Assembly (NCBI GenBank): GCA_017650045.1
Contig: JAGCFP010000043.1
Span: 62,001-126,000 of the forward strand
From: Bacteroidaceae bacterium
Lineage (GTDB): Bacteria > Bacteroidota > Bacteroidia > Bacteroidales > Bacteroidaceae
Direction of reading: 5' to 3'
Length of the DNA: 64,000 nt
Part shown: piece after piece, positions 43,101 to 53,098 of the stretch
Layout of the letters: each line of letters begins with the position of its first letter
How positions within the stretch are numbered: the stretch's first letter is position 1
Position numbers and translations under genes: made by a program
The notes under the pieces: generated by a model
What the model was told of the DNA's origin: nothing
Seen by the model: only the letters and a program-made list of their open reading frames with translations
Databases searched by the model: none

Positions 43101-46100
43101 ATGAAAAGAACAGCGCCACTGTTGAAGTCCCAATATGGGATTTATGTTGAATGTGCCAACCATCAAGGTGAATCATGCTACAATCTACCTTATATTTATA
43201 TATTAGAGCATAGTCTGGATGCCGCTCTCTTGTGCCGTGCCATAGAGACTGCCGTCATGGCTCACCCTACCCTCTTCACACGCATTAGCCTCAGCGATGA
43301 TGGGGAACCCATGCAGAGCATGGATGAGAGCGAATCTTTCAGTATCTCCGTGGAGCACATCACGGATTTTGATTTAGTGAAGCAAAGTCTGGTCACTCCG
43401 TATGATATCTTCCGGGACCGTCTTTTCCGCATCCGTCTGTTTGACGATGGGGCCAACTTCTATCTCTTCATAGACTACCATCACCTGATAGCTGATGGTA
43501 CATCGATGCAGCTGATGCTTAATGACATTGACCGGGCTTACCGAGGCTTGCCCTTAGATTCGGAGCAAAAAATACTGATCGAACATGTTGAGGAAGAACG
43601 GAATGCCAGAGAAAGCCAGCATTTCCTTGAGGCTAAACAATGGTATGGCCAAAACTTCAACTGTAATGACACGTTTACACCGCTACAGCCTGACAGGGAG
43701 GAGACTTCACTCAGCGAAGATAGCCTGCTACGCATACTGCACATAACGACTCAAGAGGTGGATGACTTCTGCCACCGCACAGGGATATTCCGAAGCACGC
43801 TGTTTACTGCAGCCTACTCTTATCTGTTAGCAAGGTATAACAATGAGCAGGAATCCCTCTTCACTACCGTCTATAACGGACGAGAGGATAAAGCATTGAG
43901 TCATACCGTGGGAATGTTTGTAAAAACCTTGCCCGTCTATGCCAAGTTCGACACTGATACCACCGTGCTGGACTTTCTGAAACGTAGCCAAGAACAAATG
44001 AGTGGATGCCGTAAGTACCACGTATATGCTTTTGCCGACATGGTAGCTGATCTGGGATTGCAAAGCAACTCGATGTTTGCCTGGCATGGTATGCTTTTCG
44101 CTAACCAACAGATGGGGGGTCTGCCCATGCAGACTGTGAGACTGGGCAACAGCACGCTGGATGCATCGCTCTACCTGAAAGCCTTTATTTATGATGGTAC
44201 TTACCGAGTGAAAGCGGAATATCATGCCAACGAGTATTCTAAAGACCTTATCTGTCATCTTCTGGAGAGTTATGAGGCTGTGGTTAAGGGACTGCTTACG
44301 GAAGACAAACTCTGTGACATAAGTATAGCGACCGAACAGCAAATAGCTGAGTTAGATGGCTGGAACTGCAACGATGTGGCTTATAACGCCAAGGAAACAG
44401 TAGTAACTCTCTTCAACCAGCAAGCTGCTGCATCACCCGATAATTTGGCAGTAGTCTTCAAGGACAGGTGCTATACTTACGCCCAGGTGAATGAGTTGAG
44501 CGACCGCATAGCGGCCTATATAGCGAACTTAGGACTAGGAAGGGAGGATGTGGTATCTGTGCTGATACCGCGCTGTGAGTGGATGGCCATCGCTTCACTG
44601 GGTGTGCTGAAAGCTGGATGTGCCTATCAGCCTCTGGATCCGTCATATCCCTCTGAACGCCTAAATTTCATGATGAAAGACGCTAATGCCAAGCTTCTGA
44701 TAGCAGATGCTGATTTGCGTTCTCTGGTTAGTGACTATAACGGACGTGTGATTCTGACATGTGACCTAAGCACACTGCCTCCTTCAGAGAGATTGCCTGA
44801 GCCCCCTGCCCCCTCTGATCTGCTTATACTGCTCTATACTTCTGGATCGACGGGCGTACCTAAAGGTTGCCAACTTACGCACGCCAATCTGGTGGCTTTC
44901 TGCCACTGGTACAAACGCTACTATGAATTAGAACCTACGCACCGTGTGGCGGCCTATGCCAGCTATGGGTTTGATGCTTGCATGATGGATCTTTATCCAG
45001 CGCTGACCAGTGGGGCCTGTGTTTACATCATCCCTGAAGAAATCAGACTGGACCTTGTAGCTCTGAACGACTACTTCGAACAGGAGCATATCACCCATGC
45101 GTTCATGACCACTCAGGTAGCCTACCAGTTTGCCACCAGCATGGAGAATCATTCGCTCAAGCATCTCCTATCTGGCGGTGAAAAGCTTGCTTCACTTACA
45201 CCACCGAAGCTCCATAAATTCTACAATGGATACGGGCCAACGGAGTGTACGATTTTTTCCACAATCTACAGGGTGGACAGGAAACTAAAGGAAATTCCTA
45301 TAGGTAAGCCACTGGATAACCTACGCCTGTATGTGGTAGATGCACAAGGACACAGACTACCGATAGGTGCGTCTGGAGAACTGTGGATTAGTGGACCACA
45401 GGTAAGCCGAGGGTACTTAAACCGCCCCGAGAAGACGGCTGAAGTGTTTATAGACAACCCTTTCACAAGTGAAGAGAAATATCAGCGGGTGTACAGAACG
45501 GGGGACATTGTACGCTACCTGCCTTCGGGCGACATCGACTTCGTGGGACGTCGTGACGGACAAGTCAAGATCCGTGGTTTCCGCATTGAGCTGAAGGAGG
45601 TGGAAGCGATTATCCGTGAGTTCCCCGGTATCAAGGATGTGACCGTGCAAGCTTTCGACGAGAACGGAGGTGGGAAGTTTATCGCAGCTTATGTGGTAAG
45701 CGATGCCAAGGTGGACATTGAAGCGATGAATCAGTTTATCATCGAGGAGAAACCACCGTATATGGTTCCTGCCGTGACCATGCAGATAGACGCCATCCCT
45801 CTGAATCAGAATGGAAAGGTCAACAAACGGGCTCTGCCGATTCCAGAGAAAAAACCTGCTGTAGAGGAGATGGAAACGAATGTACCTATGAACGTGCTGG
45901 AAGAAGAGCTTCACGAACTGATAGCCAGCATCGTGAACACGAAGGACTTCGGGGTGACGACTGTTCTGGGATATGTCGGACTGACTTCCATTTCTTCCAT
46001 CAAGTTGGCTGTTCAAATCCACAAACGCTATGGTGTCACTTTGGACTCCAAATCATTAGTGAAGAATGGTACGCTACAAAGTATAGAAAACGAGATACTG

Positions 46101-49100
46101 GCCGCACTGCTCAACAAGAAAGAGGATATGCCTGTTGCTGACCATCAGCCTGAGAAGGATGCGTCTGTCACCTATGCTCCCCTGTCTTATGCACAGACTG
46201 GGGTCTATTTCGAGTGTCTGAAGAACCCCACATCTACCATCTACAACATCCCTTATCTGCTCACCTACCCTGCTGGTATCGAAGCGGAGCGTTTAGCCGA
46301 TGTGGTGAAGCAAATAATAGAGAGTCATCCGGAACTCCACGTTCACTTCACCACCAAGGGGGATACCATCGTTCAGACAATGGAAGAGGCTGTGCCTGTA
46401 GTGGTGCCCATCACTAAGATGACAGAGGAACAACTGGCTTCTTACAAGAACGACTTTGTGCGACCTTTCAATCTGCAGAAGCCTCCACTCTATCGCTTGG
46501 AGGTGGTGAAGACAGAAAGTGCTGTACACTTGCTGATGGATATTCATCATTTGGTATTCGATGGAGGTTCTGCCGATTTGCTTATCCGCCAGATTAGCAG
46601 TGCCCTGGAAGGTGCAGCGATCGAGAAGGAGAGCTATACTTACCTTGACTTCGTGACTGACCAACAGAAAGCCGAGGACAGTGAGACCTTCCGCGCTGCT
46701 CAGCAGTTCTTTGCAGCGCAGTTGCAGACGTGTGAGGGTGCCAGCGAAATACCTGCCGACCTACCTAAGACAGATCAACAGGGTTTTATCGGAGAAGCGG
46801 TCTGTCTGTCCGACTTTGATAAAGCCAATGCCTTCTGCCGTCAGCATGAAATCACTCCTGCCCACTTGTTCCTGGCAGCTACGGCCTACGTGGTGTCTCG
46901 CTACACCAACAATCGGGAGGTATATCTCTGCACGGTGAGTAGCGGACGCTCTAACCTCAGCATCGCCGATACGGTGGGTATGTTTGTCAACACGCTGGCG
47001 ATGGGACTAAACATCAACGATGTGTCTGTCAAGGAATTCCTCCAACAAACCAGCAACACCTTCGACGAAACTTTACGACACGAGGTGTATCCGTTCGCAC
47101 GTATTGCCACCGACTATGGATTCCGACCTGCCATCGCTTATGCTTATCAAGTGGGGGTATTGTCTGAATACACCGTAGGAGGGAAACCTGTGGGACAAGA
47201 ACTCTTGGAACTGAATGTGCCAAAGTTCAAAATCAATATAAAGATTGAATCACGGGGTGTGGTGGTACAATACGATGATGCCGTTTATTCTGAATCCCTT
47301 GCCACGTCGCTGGCCGAGAGTATCGTAGCTGTAGCCAAGCGCATGATGGAGCAGCCAGAAGCGAATGTGCGTAAGCTCTCTATCGTCAGTCCACAACAGG
47401 AAGAAGCGCTCTCCCATCTGCGTCAGACTGCTACCGGAGAAGCACCTTTCAAATTCTTCCACGACTGCATTCATCACTTTGCAGCGCAGACACCCGACAA
47501 GGAGGCGCTGATAGCTATCGATGCTGCTTATACTTATAAAGAGATGGATGAAATAACCGATCGGCTCGCTGCAGCTCTCCACAGCCGTGGGGTGCGTGAA
47601 CACGACCGCGTAGCGCTGCTCTTGCCGCGTACCAGCCGACTGATTCTCTCGCTTTTCGGTGTGTTGAAAGCGGGTGCTGCCTATATCCCTTGTGACCCAG
47701 AATATCCTGCTGACCGCATCCGACTTATTCTGGATGACAGCGAAGCAAGATACATCATCACCACAGCCGACCGTCTGGATAGTGTGCCTGCTGATAAGGC
47801 CATCGATGTAGAGACATTGCTGACTGCAGAAGCAGGAACTTTCAATGCGCCGCAGATTACGCCTGATGCCCTTGCTTACCTTATTTATACTTCTGGTTCT
47901 ACGGGACGACCCAAGGGAGTGATGCTGCGTCATGAGGGTATCTGCAACTACCTCTACGGACATCCTGCGAATGTCTTTGCCAACGCGGTGCTGACAGATG
48001 CTGAGCGCGTGCTCAGTGTGACGACGATCTCATTCGATGCCGCCCTGCAAGACATCGGTATGGCCTACTATAACGGTAAGACACTCATAGTAGCCACGGA
48101 GGAACAAGCCAACAATCCGCTGGATTTGGCACGACTGATACGTGACCAACACATCACGATGGTTTCTGGTACACCTTCACGCTGGCAGACATGGCTCACG
48201 AGCGATGATTTCTGTAACACCATAGCTGATGTGCGCATCTGTCGTGCCGGTGGTGAGAAGTTCTCCGACCAGCTGCTTGCGCAGATGCGTAGCGTGACCA
48301 AAGCACGTATCTTCAACTGTTACGGTCCGACGGAAATCACCGTAGCTTCTAACAACAAGGAATTGACTCATGCGGAGGTGGTTACTGTGGGTAAACCTCA
48401 ACTGAATGTACGGGAGTTCATCGTGGATAGCGATGGCAACGAACTGCCTGTGGGGGTAGTGGGTGAACTGTATATCGGTGGACGAGGTGTGGCTCGAGGT
48501 TACAATAACCTGGACGATATGACTCGTGAACGCTTCATCGACTATCAGGGTGAACGCATCTATAAGTCGGGTGACTATGCGAAATGGTTGCCTGATGGTG
48601 ATGTGGTTATCCTGGGACGTACCGACCACCAGATTAAGCTGCGTGGCCTCCGCATCGAACTGGGTGAAATAGAAAACGTGATGCTAAAAGTAGAGGGTAT
48701 GAAGAAGGTGGTGATCCTTATCCGACAGTTGGGAGGAAAGGAACACCTCTGCGCCTACTTCACTGCAGAACGTGAGATAGCCATCGATGCACTGAAAGCA
48801 GAAATATCGAAGAGCCTGACACAATACATGGTACCAACCGCCTATCTGCAGCTGAAGGTGATGCCTATGACACCTAACGGTAAAACCGACGTCAAAGCCT
48901 TGCCTGAGCCACAGTTGGCCACCAGCTCTGCCTACACTGCTCCTGCCAACGACACCGAGCGCGCCTTCTGCGACATCTTTGCCAAGATACTGCAGATGGA
49001 TAAGGTGGGTGCTACCGACAACTTCTTCGAGCTTGGTGGTACTTCGCTGGTTGTCACCCGTGTCATCATCGAAGCAGATAAAGCCGGACTGCATGTAGCC

Positions 49101-50354
49101 TACGGTGATGTGTTTGTGAATCCTACGCCTCGTAAGTTAGCACTGCTCATCACTGGTAACACCGAGAGTGACGAAAGCAGCGAGGTGACTAACTTCGACT
49201 ATACCGACATAGATACCCTGTTACAGCTTAACACGCTCGATGTATTCCGTAAGGGTGAACGCCATCCTTTGGGTAATGTCCTGCTTACTGGTGCAACCGG
49301 TTATTTGGGCATCCACATCCTGCATCAGCTCATCGAATCGGATGCACAGCACATCTACTGTCTGGTGCGTGGAAAGACTCTCGAAGCCGCAGAGAACCGC
49401 CTACGCACATTGCTCTTCTATTATTTTGCCAATGCTTACCGTCCTCTCTTCGGAAAGCGCCTCCACGTAGTGACGGGTGATGTTACAGGTGAATTCGGTC
49501 AAGGACTTCAGATTGATACCGTCTTCAATTGCGCTGCCATCGTGAAACACTTCAGCGAAGGAACGGAAATTGAGGACATCAACATCGGTGGTGCCCAGCG
49601 CTGTGTGGACTACTGCTTAGAGCATGAAGCGCGGTTGGTGCATATCTCCACAGCCAGTACGCGCGGTCTGTGGGTGGGTGAGCCTAAAGAGGAAATCTTT
49701 ACCGAGCAACGCTTCTACATGGGACAGTTCCTGGGTAATAAGTACATCTACTCTAAGTATATGGCAGAGCGACTGATTCTCGATGCTGTGGCCCATCAGG
49801 GACTGAAAGCTAAGATTATGCGTGTGGGAAATCTGTCGGCCCGCTCTACCGACGGTGAGTTCCAAGCCAACTTCTCGACCAACTCGTTCATGGGACGAAT
49901 CAAGGTTTACAACATGCTGGGGTGCTGCCCATACAGCATGCGCAACAAGACCGTGGAGTTCTCACCCATCAATGAAGTGTCTAATGCCATCGTACTGCTT
50001 GCCACGACACCCGACCAGTGCACGGTGTTCCATCCATACAACATACACACGCAGTTCCTGGGTGATGTGCTCATGGGACTGTCGGCCGTGAGTGAGGGCA
50101 TACGATTCGTGGAGCAAGAGGAGTTTATGGAAGTGATGGATAAGGCAAAGGCCGACCCACAGAAAGCCAAGCAGCTGTCTAGCCTACTGGCCTACCAGGA
50201 CATGGCACATGGGCAGAAGACGACTGATGTGAGCCGTGATAACAACTATACCACCCAGGTGCTCTACCGACTGGGATTCAGTTGGTCGCCTACCTCATGG
50301 GACTATGTGGAACGCATGCTTACTGCCATCGGCGGCTTCGGATTCTTTGAATAG
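43101..50354 (+). CDS. Non-ribosomal peptide synthetase, C-A-T-C-A-T-R (dipeptide aldehyde type)
   Basis: A 2417-residue two-module synthetase. Domains in order: condensation C1 (active motif HHLIADG, about residue 127); adenylation A1 (YTSGSTG about 578; GYGPTE; YRTGD; NGKVNKR); carrier T1 (GLTSISS, about 959); C2 (HHLVFDG, about 1148); A2 (YTSGSTG about 1595; CYGPTE; YKSGD; NGKTDVK); carrier T2 (FFELGGTSL, about 1979); C-terminal thioester reductase (TGATGYLG about 2062, HISTAST, YSKYMAE about 2215). The reductase should release the dipeptide as an aldehyde with NAD(P)H. Such synthetases in gut bacteria make dipeptide aldehydes that inhibit proteases or cyclise to pyrazinones. A C domain at the very front suggests N-acylation of the first residue. 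The ligase and MATE genes follow in the same operon. Domain calls are firm; the product is inference. Confidence 0.95.
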   Translation: MKRTAPLLKSQYGIYVECANHQGESCYNLPYIYILEHSLDAALLCRAIETAVMAHPTLFTRISLSDDGEPMQSMDESESFSISVEHITDFDLVKQSLVTPYDIFRDRLFRIRLFDDGANFYLFIDYHHLIADGTSMQLMLNDIDRAYRGLPLDSEQKILIEHVEEERNARESQHFLEAKQWYGQNFNCNDTFTPLQPDREETSLSEDSLLRILHITTQEVDDFCHRTGIFRSTLFTAAYSYLLARYNNEQESLFTTVYNGREDKALSHTVGMFVKTLPVYAKFDTDTTVLDFLKRSQEQMSGCRKYHVYAFADMVADLGLQSNSMFAWHGMLFANQQMGGLPMQTVRLGNSTLDASLYLKAFIYDGTYRVKAEYHANEYSKDLICHLLESYEAVVKGLLTEDKLCDISIATEQQIAELDGWNCNDVAYNAKETVVTLFNQQAAASPDNLAVVFKDRCYTYAQVNELSDRIAAYIANLGLGREDVVSVLIPRCEWMAIASLGVLKAGCAYQPLDPSYPSERLNFMMKDANAKLLIADADLRSLVSDYNGRVILTCDLSTLPPSERLPEPPAPSDLLILLYTSGSTGVPKGCQLTHANLVAFCHWYKRYYELEPTHRVAAYASYGFDACMMDLYPALTSGACVYIIPEEIRLDLVALNDYFEQEHITHAFMTTQVAYQFATSMENHSLKHLLSGGEKLASLTPPKLHKFYNGYGPTECTIFSTIYRVDRKLKEIPIGKPLDNLRLYVVDAQGHRLPIGASGELWISGPQVSRGYLNRPEKTAEVFIDNPFTSEEKYQRVYRTGDIVRYLPSGDIDFVGRRDGQVKIRGFRIELKEVEAIIREFPGIKDVTVQAFDENGGGKFIAAYVVSDAKVDIEAMNQFIIEEKPPYMVPAVTMQIDAIPLNQNGKVNKRALPIPEKKPAVEEMETNVPMNVLEEELHELIASIVNTKDFGVTTVLGYVGLTSISSIKLAVQIHKRYGVTLDSKSLVKNGTLQSIENEILAALLNKKEDMPVADHQPEKDASVTYAPLSYAQTGVYFECLKNPTSTIYNIPYLLTYPAGIEAERLADVVKQIIESHPELHVHFTTKGDTIVQTMEEAVPVVVPITKMTEEQLASYKNDFVRPFNLQKPPLYRLEVVKTESAVHLLMDIHHLVFDGGSADLLIRQISSALEGAAIEKESYTYLDFVTDQQKAEDSETFRAAQQFFAAQLQTCEGASEIPADLPKTDQQGFIGEAVCLSDFDKANAFCRQHEITPAHLFLAATAYVVSRYTNNREVYLCTVSSGRSNLSIADTVGMFVNTLAMGLNINDVSVKEFLQQTSNTFDETLRHEVYPFARIATDYGFRPAIAYAYQVGVLSEYTVGGKPVGQELLELNVPKFKINIKIESRGVVVQYDDAVYSESLATSLAESIVAVAKRMMEQPEANVRKLSIVSPQQEEALSHLRQTATGEAPFKFFHDCIHHFAAQTPDKEALIAIDAAYTYKEMDEITDRLAAALHSRGVREHDRVALLLPRTSRLILSLFGVLKAGAAYIPCDPEYPADRIRLILDDSEARYIITTADRLDSVPADKAIDVETLLTAEAGTFNAPQITPDALAYLIYTSGSTGRPKGVMLRHEGICNYLYGHPANVFANAVLTDAERVLSVTTISFDAALQDIGMAYYNGKTLIVATEEQANNPLDLARLIRDQHITMVSGTPSRWQTWLTSDDFCNTIADVRICRAGGEKFSDQLLAQMRSVTKARIFNCYGPTEITVASNNKELTHAEVVTVGKPQLNVREFIVDSDGNELPVGVVGELYIGGRGVARGYNNLDDMTRERFIDYQGERIYKSGDYAKWLPDGDVVILGRTDHQIKLRGLRIELGEIENVMLKVEGMKKVVILIRQLGGKEHLCAYFTAEREIAIDALKAEISKSLTQYMVPTAYLQLKVMPMTPNGKTDVKALPEPQLATSSAYTAPANDTERAFCDIFAKILQMDKVGATDNFFELGGTSLVVTRVIIEADKAGLHVAYGDVFVNPTPRKLALLITGNTESDESSEVTNFDYTDIDTLLQLNTLDVFRKGERHPLGNVLLTGATGYLGIHILHQLIESDAQHIYCLVRGKTLEAAENRLRTLLFYYFANAYRPLFGKRLHVVTGDVTGEFGQGLQIDTVFNCAAIVKHFSEGTEIEDINIGGAQRCVDYCLEHEARLVHISTASTRGLWVGEPKEEIFTEQRFYMGQFLGNKYIYSKYMAERLILDAVAHQGLKAKIMRVGNLSARSTDGEFQANFSTNSFMGRIKVYNMLGCCPYSMRNKTVEFSPINEVSNAIVLLATTPDQCTVFHPYNIHTQFLGDVLMGLSAVSEGIRFVEQEEFMEVMDKAKADPQKAKQLSSLLAYQDMAHGQKTTDVSRDNNYTTQVLYRLGFSWSPTSWDYVERMLTAIGGFGFFE

Positions 50355-50399
50355 AGCTTTTATATATTAGTAAGATGTAACGATTAAATAAGATAATCG

Positions 50400-51743
50400 A
50401 TGAAAACGATAGAATTGGAAGAGGCCAGACGCCTCGTAGCTGAAGGGGGAAAGTTGCCCGAAGCAGAACGTCTGAAATTACAACAGCAACGACTGCGTGA
50501 GTTGGTGGAATACACCCGTGCCCACTCACCCTACTTTGCGAAGCTCTATGCTAACATACCCGACGATTTCAAGCTTACCGACCTTCCCATCACCGAGAAG
50601 CCAACGTTGCTAGCCCATTATGACGACTGGGTGACCGACCGACGCCTACACCTGCAAGATGTGCTGAACTATGTGAACCGTGACCCCTTGAAAGATCAAA
50701 GTCGCCTATTGGGTGATTATACTGCACTCCGCACATCGGGGTCAACGGGTAATCCTCTGCCGATGGTGCGCGATGATTATCACAACAAAATACACGGTCA
50801 GCTGCTTGCCCAACGCTTGTTGACCGGAGCGGATCCTGATATGATGAATATCTCCAAGCACCGACGTGCCTCCATCATTCACCTCTCTAATGGAGCGTCC
50901 AGCTATGGTGCCTTCCTGCGCATGAAAGCAGCACATCCTGAAAGTGCGGATAACCTACTGGGTATCTCTGTGCTTGAATCTGTAGATACCATCGTGGCCA
51001 GACTCAACGACTTCCAGCCAGAGTCTATGGCTGGCTATCCGTCGATGATGGTACAACTGGCTGTAGAGCAGCTACAGGGACGACTGCACATCTCTCTGAA
51101 ACATCTTGTGACATCTGCAGAGATGCTGTCGGAGAAGAATCATGCCCTGCTTAAGCAAGCCTTCCAATGTCCCGTAGGGAATAACTATTGCATGACAGAA
51201 GGAGGAGAGATAGCGATGACGCACGACTGCCCTCACCTGCACATCAATGATGACTGGATCATCGTGGAACCCGTGAATAAGGATATGCAGCCTCTGGGTA
51301 TGAGCGACGAGTGGTCGGATGGTATTCTGGTTACCGACCTCAGCAACTACGTGCAGCCTATCATTCGCTACTATGTGAGCGACGTTATCCGCATTAAGCC
51401 TTCTACCTTCGATTGCTGCCAGCTACCTATCATGGAGATTAAAGGCCGCACATTCAGCAACTACACCATCTGCGGAAAGACGTTCAACATCGTTGGTATC
51501 TTTGCTAAATCTGAAGTATGGCCCGACTTGGTCAGCTTCCAGTTCGTACAGACCGACAGTGAGACGATCGAGGTACGTGGTGTCTGCAAAAGTGCCCCTG
51601 AGCAAGTGCTCCCACCACTCTGCAAACACTTGAAGGATTTCCTTGCCCAACAGGGTTGTCCTGATGCCCGTTTCGTCTGGTCGGCTGAACCGTTCATACC
51701 CAATAAGCAAGGTGGAAAGATTCCAATCTATGTGAAACTTTAA
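50400..51743 (+). CDS. PaaK-like adenylate-forming ligase
   Basis: The 447-residue protein belongs to the phenylacetate-CoA ligase (PaaK)/CapK branch of adenylate-forming enzymes, which activate a carboxylic acid with ATP and usually pass it to coenzyme A. Visible are the opening EARRLVAEGGKLPEAERLKLQQQRLRELVEYTR-type helix region, the P-loop TSGSTGNPLPMV (about residue 112), a YCMTEGGEIAM motif (about 262) and an IRYYVSDVIRI segment. It lies 45 bases after the synthetase and 11 bases before the MATE gene. A likely job is to supply the acyl or aryl starter for C1; loading it directly on a carrier or acting on the product are alternatives. Confidence 0.85.
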   Translation: MKTIELEEARRLVAEGGKLPEAERLKLQQQRLRELVEYTRAHSPYFAKLYANIPDDFKLTDLPITEKPTLLAHYDDWVTDRRLHLQDVLNYVNRDPLKDQSRLLGDYTALRTSGSTGNPLPMVRDDYHNKIHGQLLAQRLLTGADPDMMNISKHRRASIIHLSNGASSYGAFLRMKAAHPESADNLLGISVLESVDTIVARLNDFQPESMAGYPSMMVQLAVEQLQGRLHISLKHLVTSAEMLSEKNHALLKQAFQCPVGNNYCMTEGGEIAMTHDCPHLHINDDWIIVEPVNKDMQPLGMSDEWSDGILVTDLSNYVQPIIRYYVSDVIRIKPSTFDCCQLPIMEIKGRTFSNYTICGKTFNIVGIFAKSEVWPDLVSFQFVQTDSETIEVRGVCKSAPEQVLPPLCKHLKDFLAQQGCPDARFVWSAEPFIPNKQGGKIPIYVKL

Positions 51744-51754
51744 CTGGCCTGATT

Positions 51755-53098
51755 ATGAACAACGAAGAGCGTAAAGAACTAACCACCCTTTTCTGGAGAT
51801 ACCTCTGGTCGTCTATCCTCATCACCCTTTCCGGATGCTTGGGTAATGTGGTAGATGGTATCATCGTAGGGAAACTGATAGGTGCAGATGGGGTCAGTGC
51901 CATTAATCTTTCCAAGCCTATCGTGCAGTTGATGATGACGCTGAGCCTATTGATAGCTGCGGGTGGAAGTATGCTGGTGGGATTTGCGTTGGGAAAGAAA
52001 GATCTCATTCGCACACGTTATGTCTATACGCACTCCATGCTTAGCAGCTTCCTTATCAGCCTCGTGTTCACACTGGTGGGTATCATCCTACCGCTCTCGG
52101 TGGCCAACCTGCTGTGTGACAACGAGCATCTGTTGCAGCCTACGCTGGAGTACCTACAGCCCATGCTCCTCGGTGCCCCTGCCTATATGATGATGTGGGC
52201 CATCAGCCTGATGATCAGCGTGGATGGTAGTCCTCGATTAGCTTCTATCGCCATTATCGTGGACAATGCGGTCAACCTCAGCTTTGATATTATCTTTATC
52301 CAACTGTGCGGATGGGGTATCGAGGGTTCATCTACAGCTACGGTCGTTGGTCATTTGGTAGGTATCGCTATCATGTTGCTACACTATCGAAATGCCGACA
52401 ATCACTTACGCTTTTCACTCAAGCACGAGCATCCGGAAGGAATGAATATCATTTCTCAAGGTACTCCCCTTGCTCTGGCATCAGTGTGCCTCACGGTGTT
52501 ACTGTTTTCAGCCAACAGTATCGTATTGTCTTCACTGGGACGCACCGGTATCTTTGTCTTTGCCGTCTGTATGAACCTGTTGCAGATATACAACCTTTTC
52601 TGTGCTGGAACCTGCAGAACCCTGCAGTCGCTGGGTGCCATACAGGTGGGTAAGGGTGATAATGAAGCTTTCCAGCTCGTCATACGTAAAGCATTCCGTT
52701 TCATCACGATCTCCATGCTGATTACCTGCGTGGTCGCTTGGATCTTCCCTTCGGTGATAGCACGTCTTTTCGGAGCTGCCGACGAAACGACGATAGCCGA
52801 GTGCAACCGCGCCCTGCGCATCTTTGCACTCAGCTTCATACCTTTCTGCTACATCTATGTGCTGATGATTATCTATAAGCTCTATGGAAAGCACCGCATG
52901 GCACTGTTTATCTCTGTGGTGCTCTCACTCGCTGTTATCCCTATATTATGGATCATGGCACGTCTGGCCACCGATTACCTTTGGTATAGCTACCTGATAG
53001 CTTATCTCATTGAGGGTATCGTCATCTACGTGCTACATAAAGCTTTCCACGTCAAGTTTGAAATAGCCTCAGGAGACCCAACTACCACTTCGTCATAA
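51755..53098 (+). CDS. MATE family efflux transporter
   Basis: A 12-helix multidrug and toxin extrusion protein (447 residues). Recognisable MATE features include SGCLGNVVDGIIVGKLIGADGVSAINLSKP in helix 1-2, where the conserved asparagine-glycine-like pocket residues sit, and the internal duplication with the second half starting near residue 235 (ISQGTPLALASVCLTVLLFS). It ends the NRPS operon, 11 bases after the ligase, and is best read as the exporter of the peptide product across the inner membrane. The last 17 bases overlap the end of the convergent barrel-protein gene. Confidence 0.9.
   Translation: MNNEERKELTTLFWRYLWSSILITLSGCLGNVVDGIIVGKLIGADGVSAINLSKPIVQLMMTLSLLIAAGGSMLVGFALGKKDLIRTRYVYTHSMLSSFLISLVFTLVGIILPLSVANLLCDNEHLLQPTLEYLQPMLLGAPAYMMMWAISLMISVDGSPRLASIAIIVDNAVNLSFDIIFIQLCGWGIEGSSTATVVGHLVGIAIMLLHYRNADNHLRFSLKHEHPEGMNIISQGTPLALASVCLTVLLFSANSIVLSSLGRTGIFVFAVCMNLLQIYNLFCAGTCRTLQSLGAIQVGKGDNEAFQLVIRKAFRFITISMLITCVVAWIFPSVIARLFGAADETTIAECNRALRIFALSFIPFCYIYVLMIIYKLYGKHRMALFISVVLSLAVIPILWIMARLATDYLWYSYLIAYLIEGIVIYVLHKAFHVKFEIASGDPTTTSS

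Noticed and set aside
47250..47963. 237-codon minus-strand frame inside the NRPS gene
   Set aside because: Shadow of conserved C2/A2 coding sequence; no family match.
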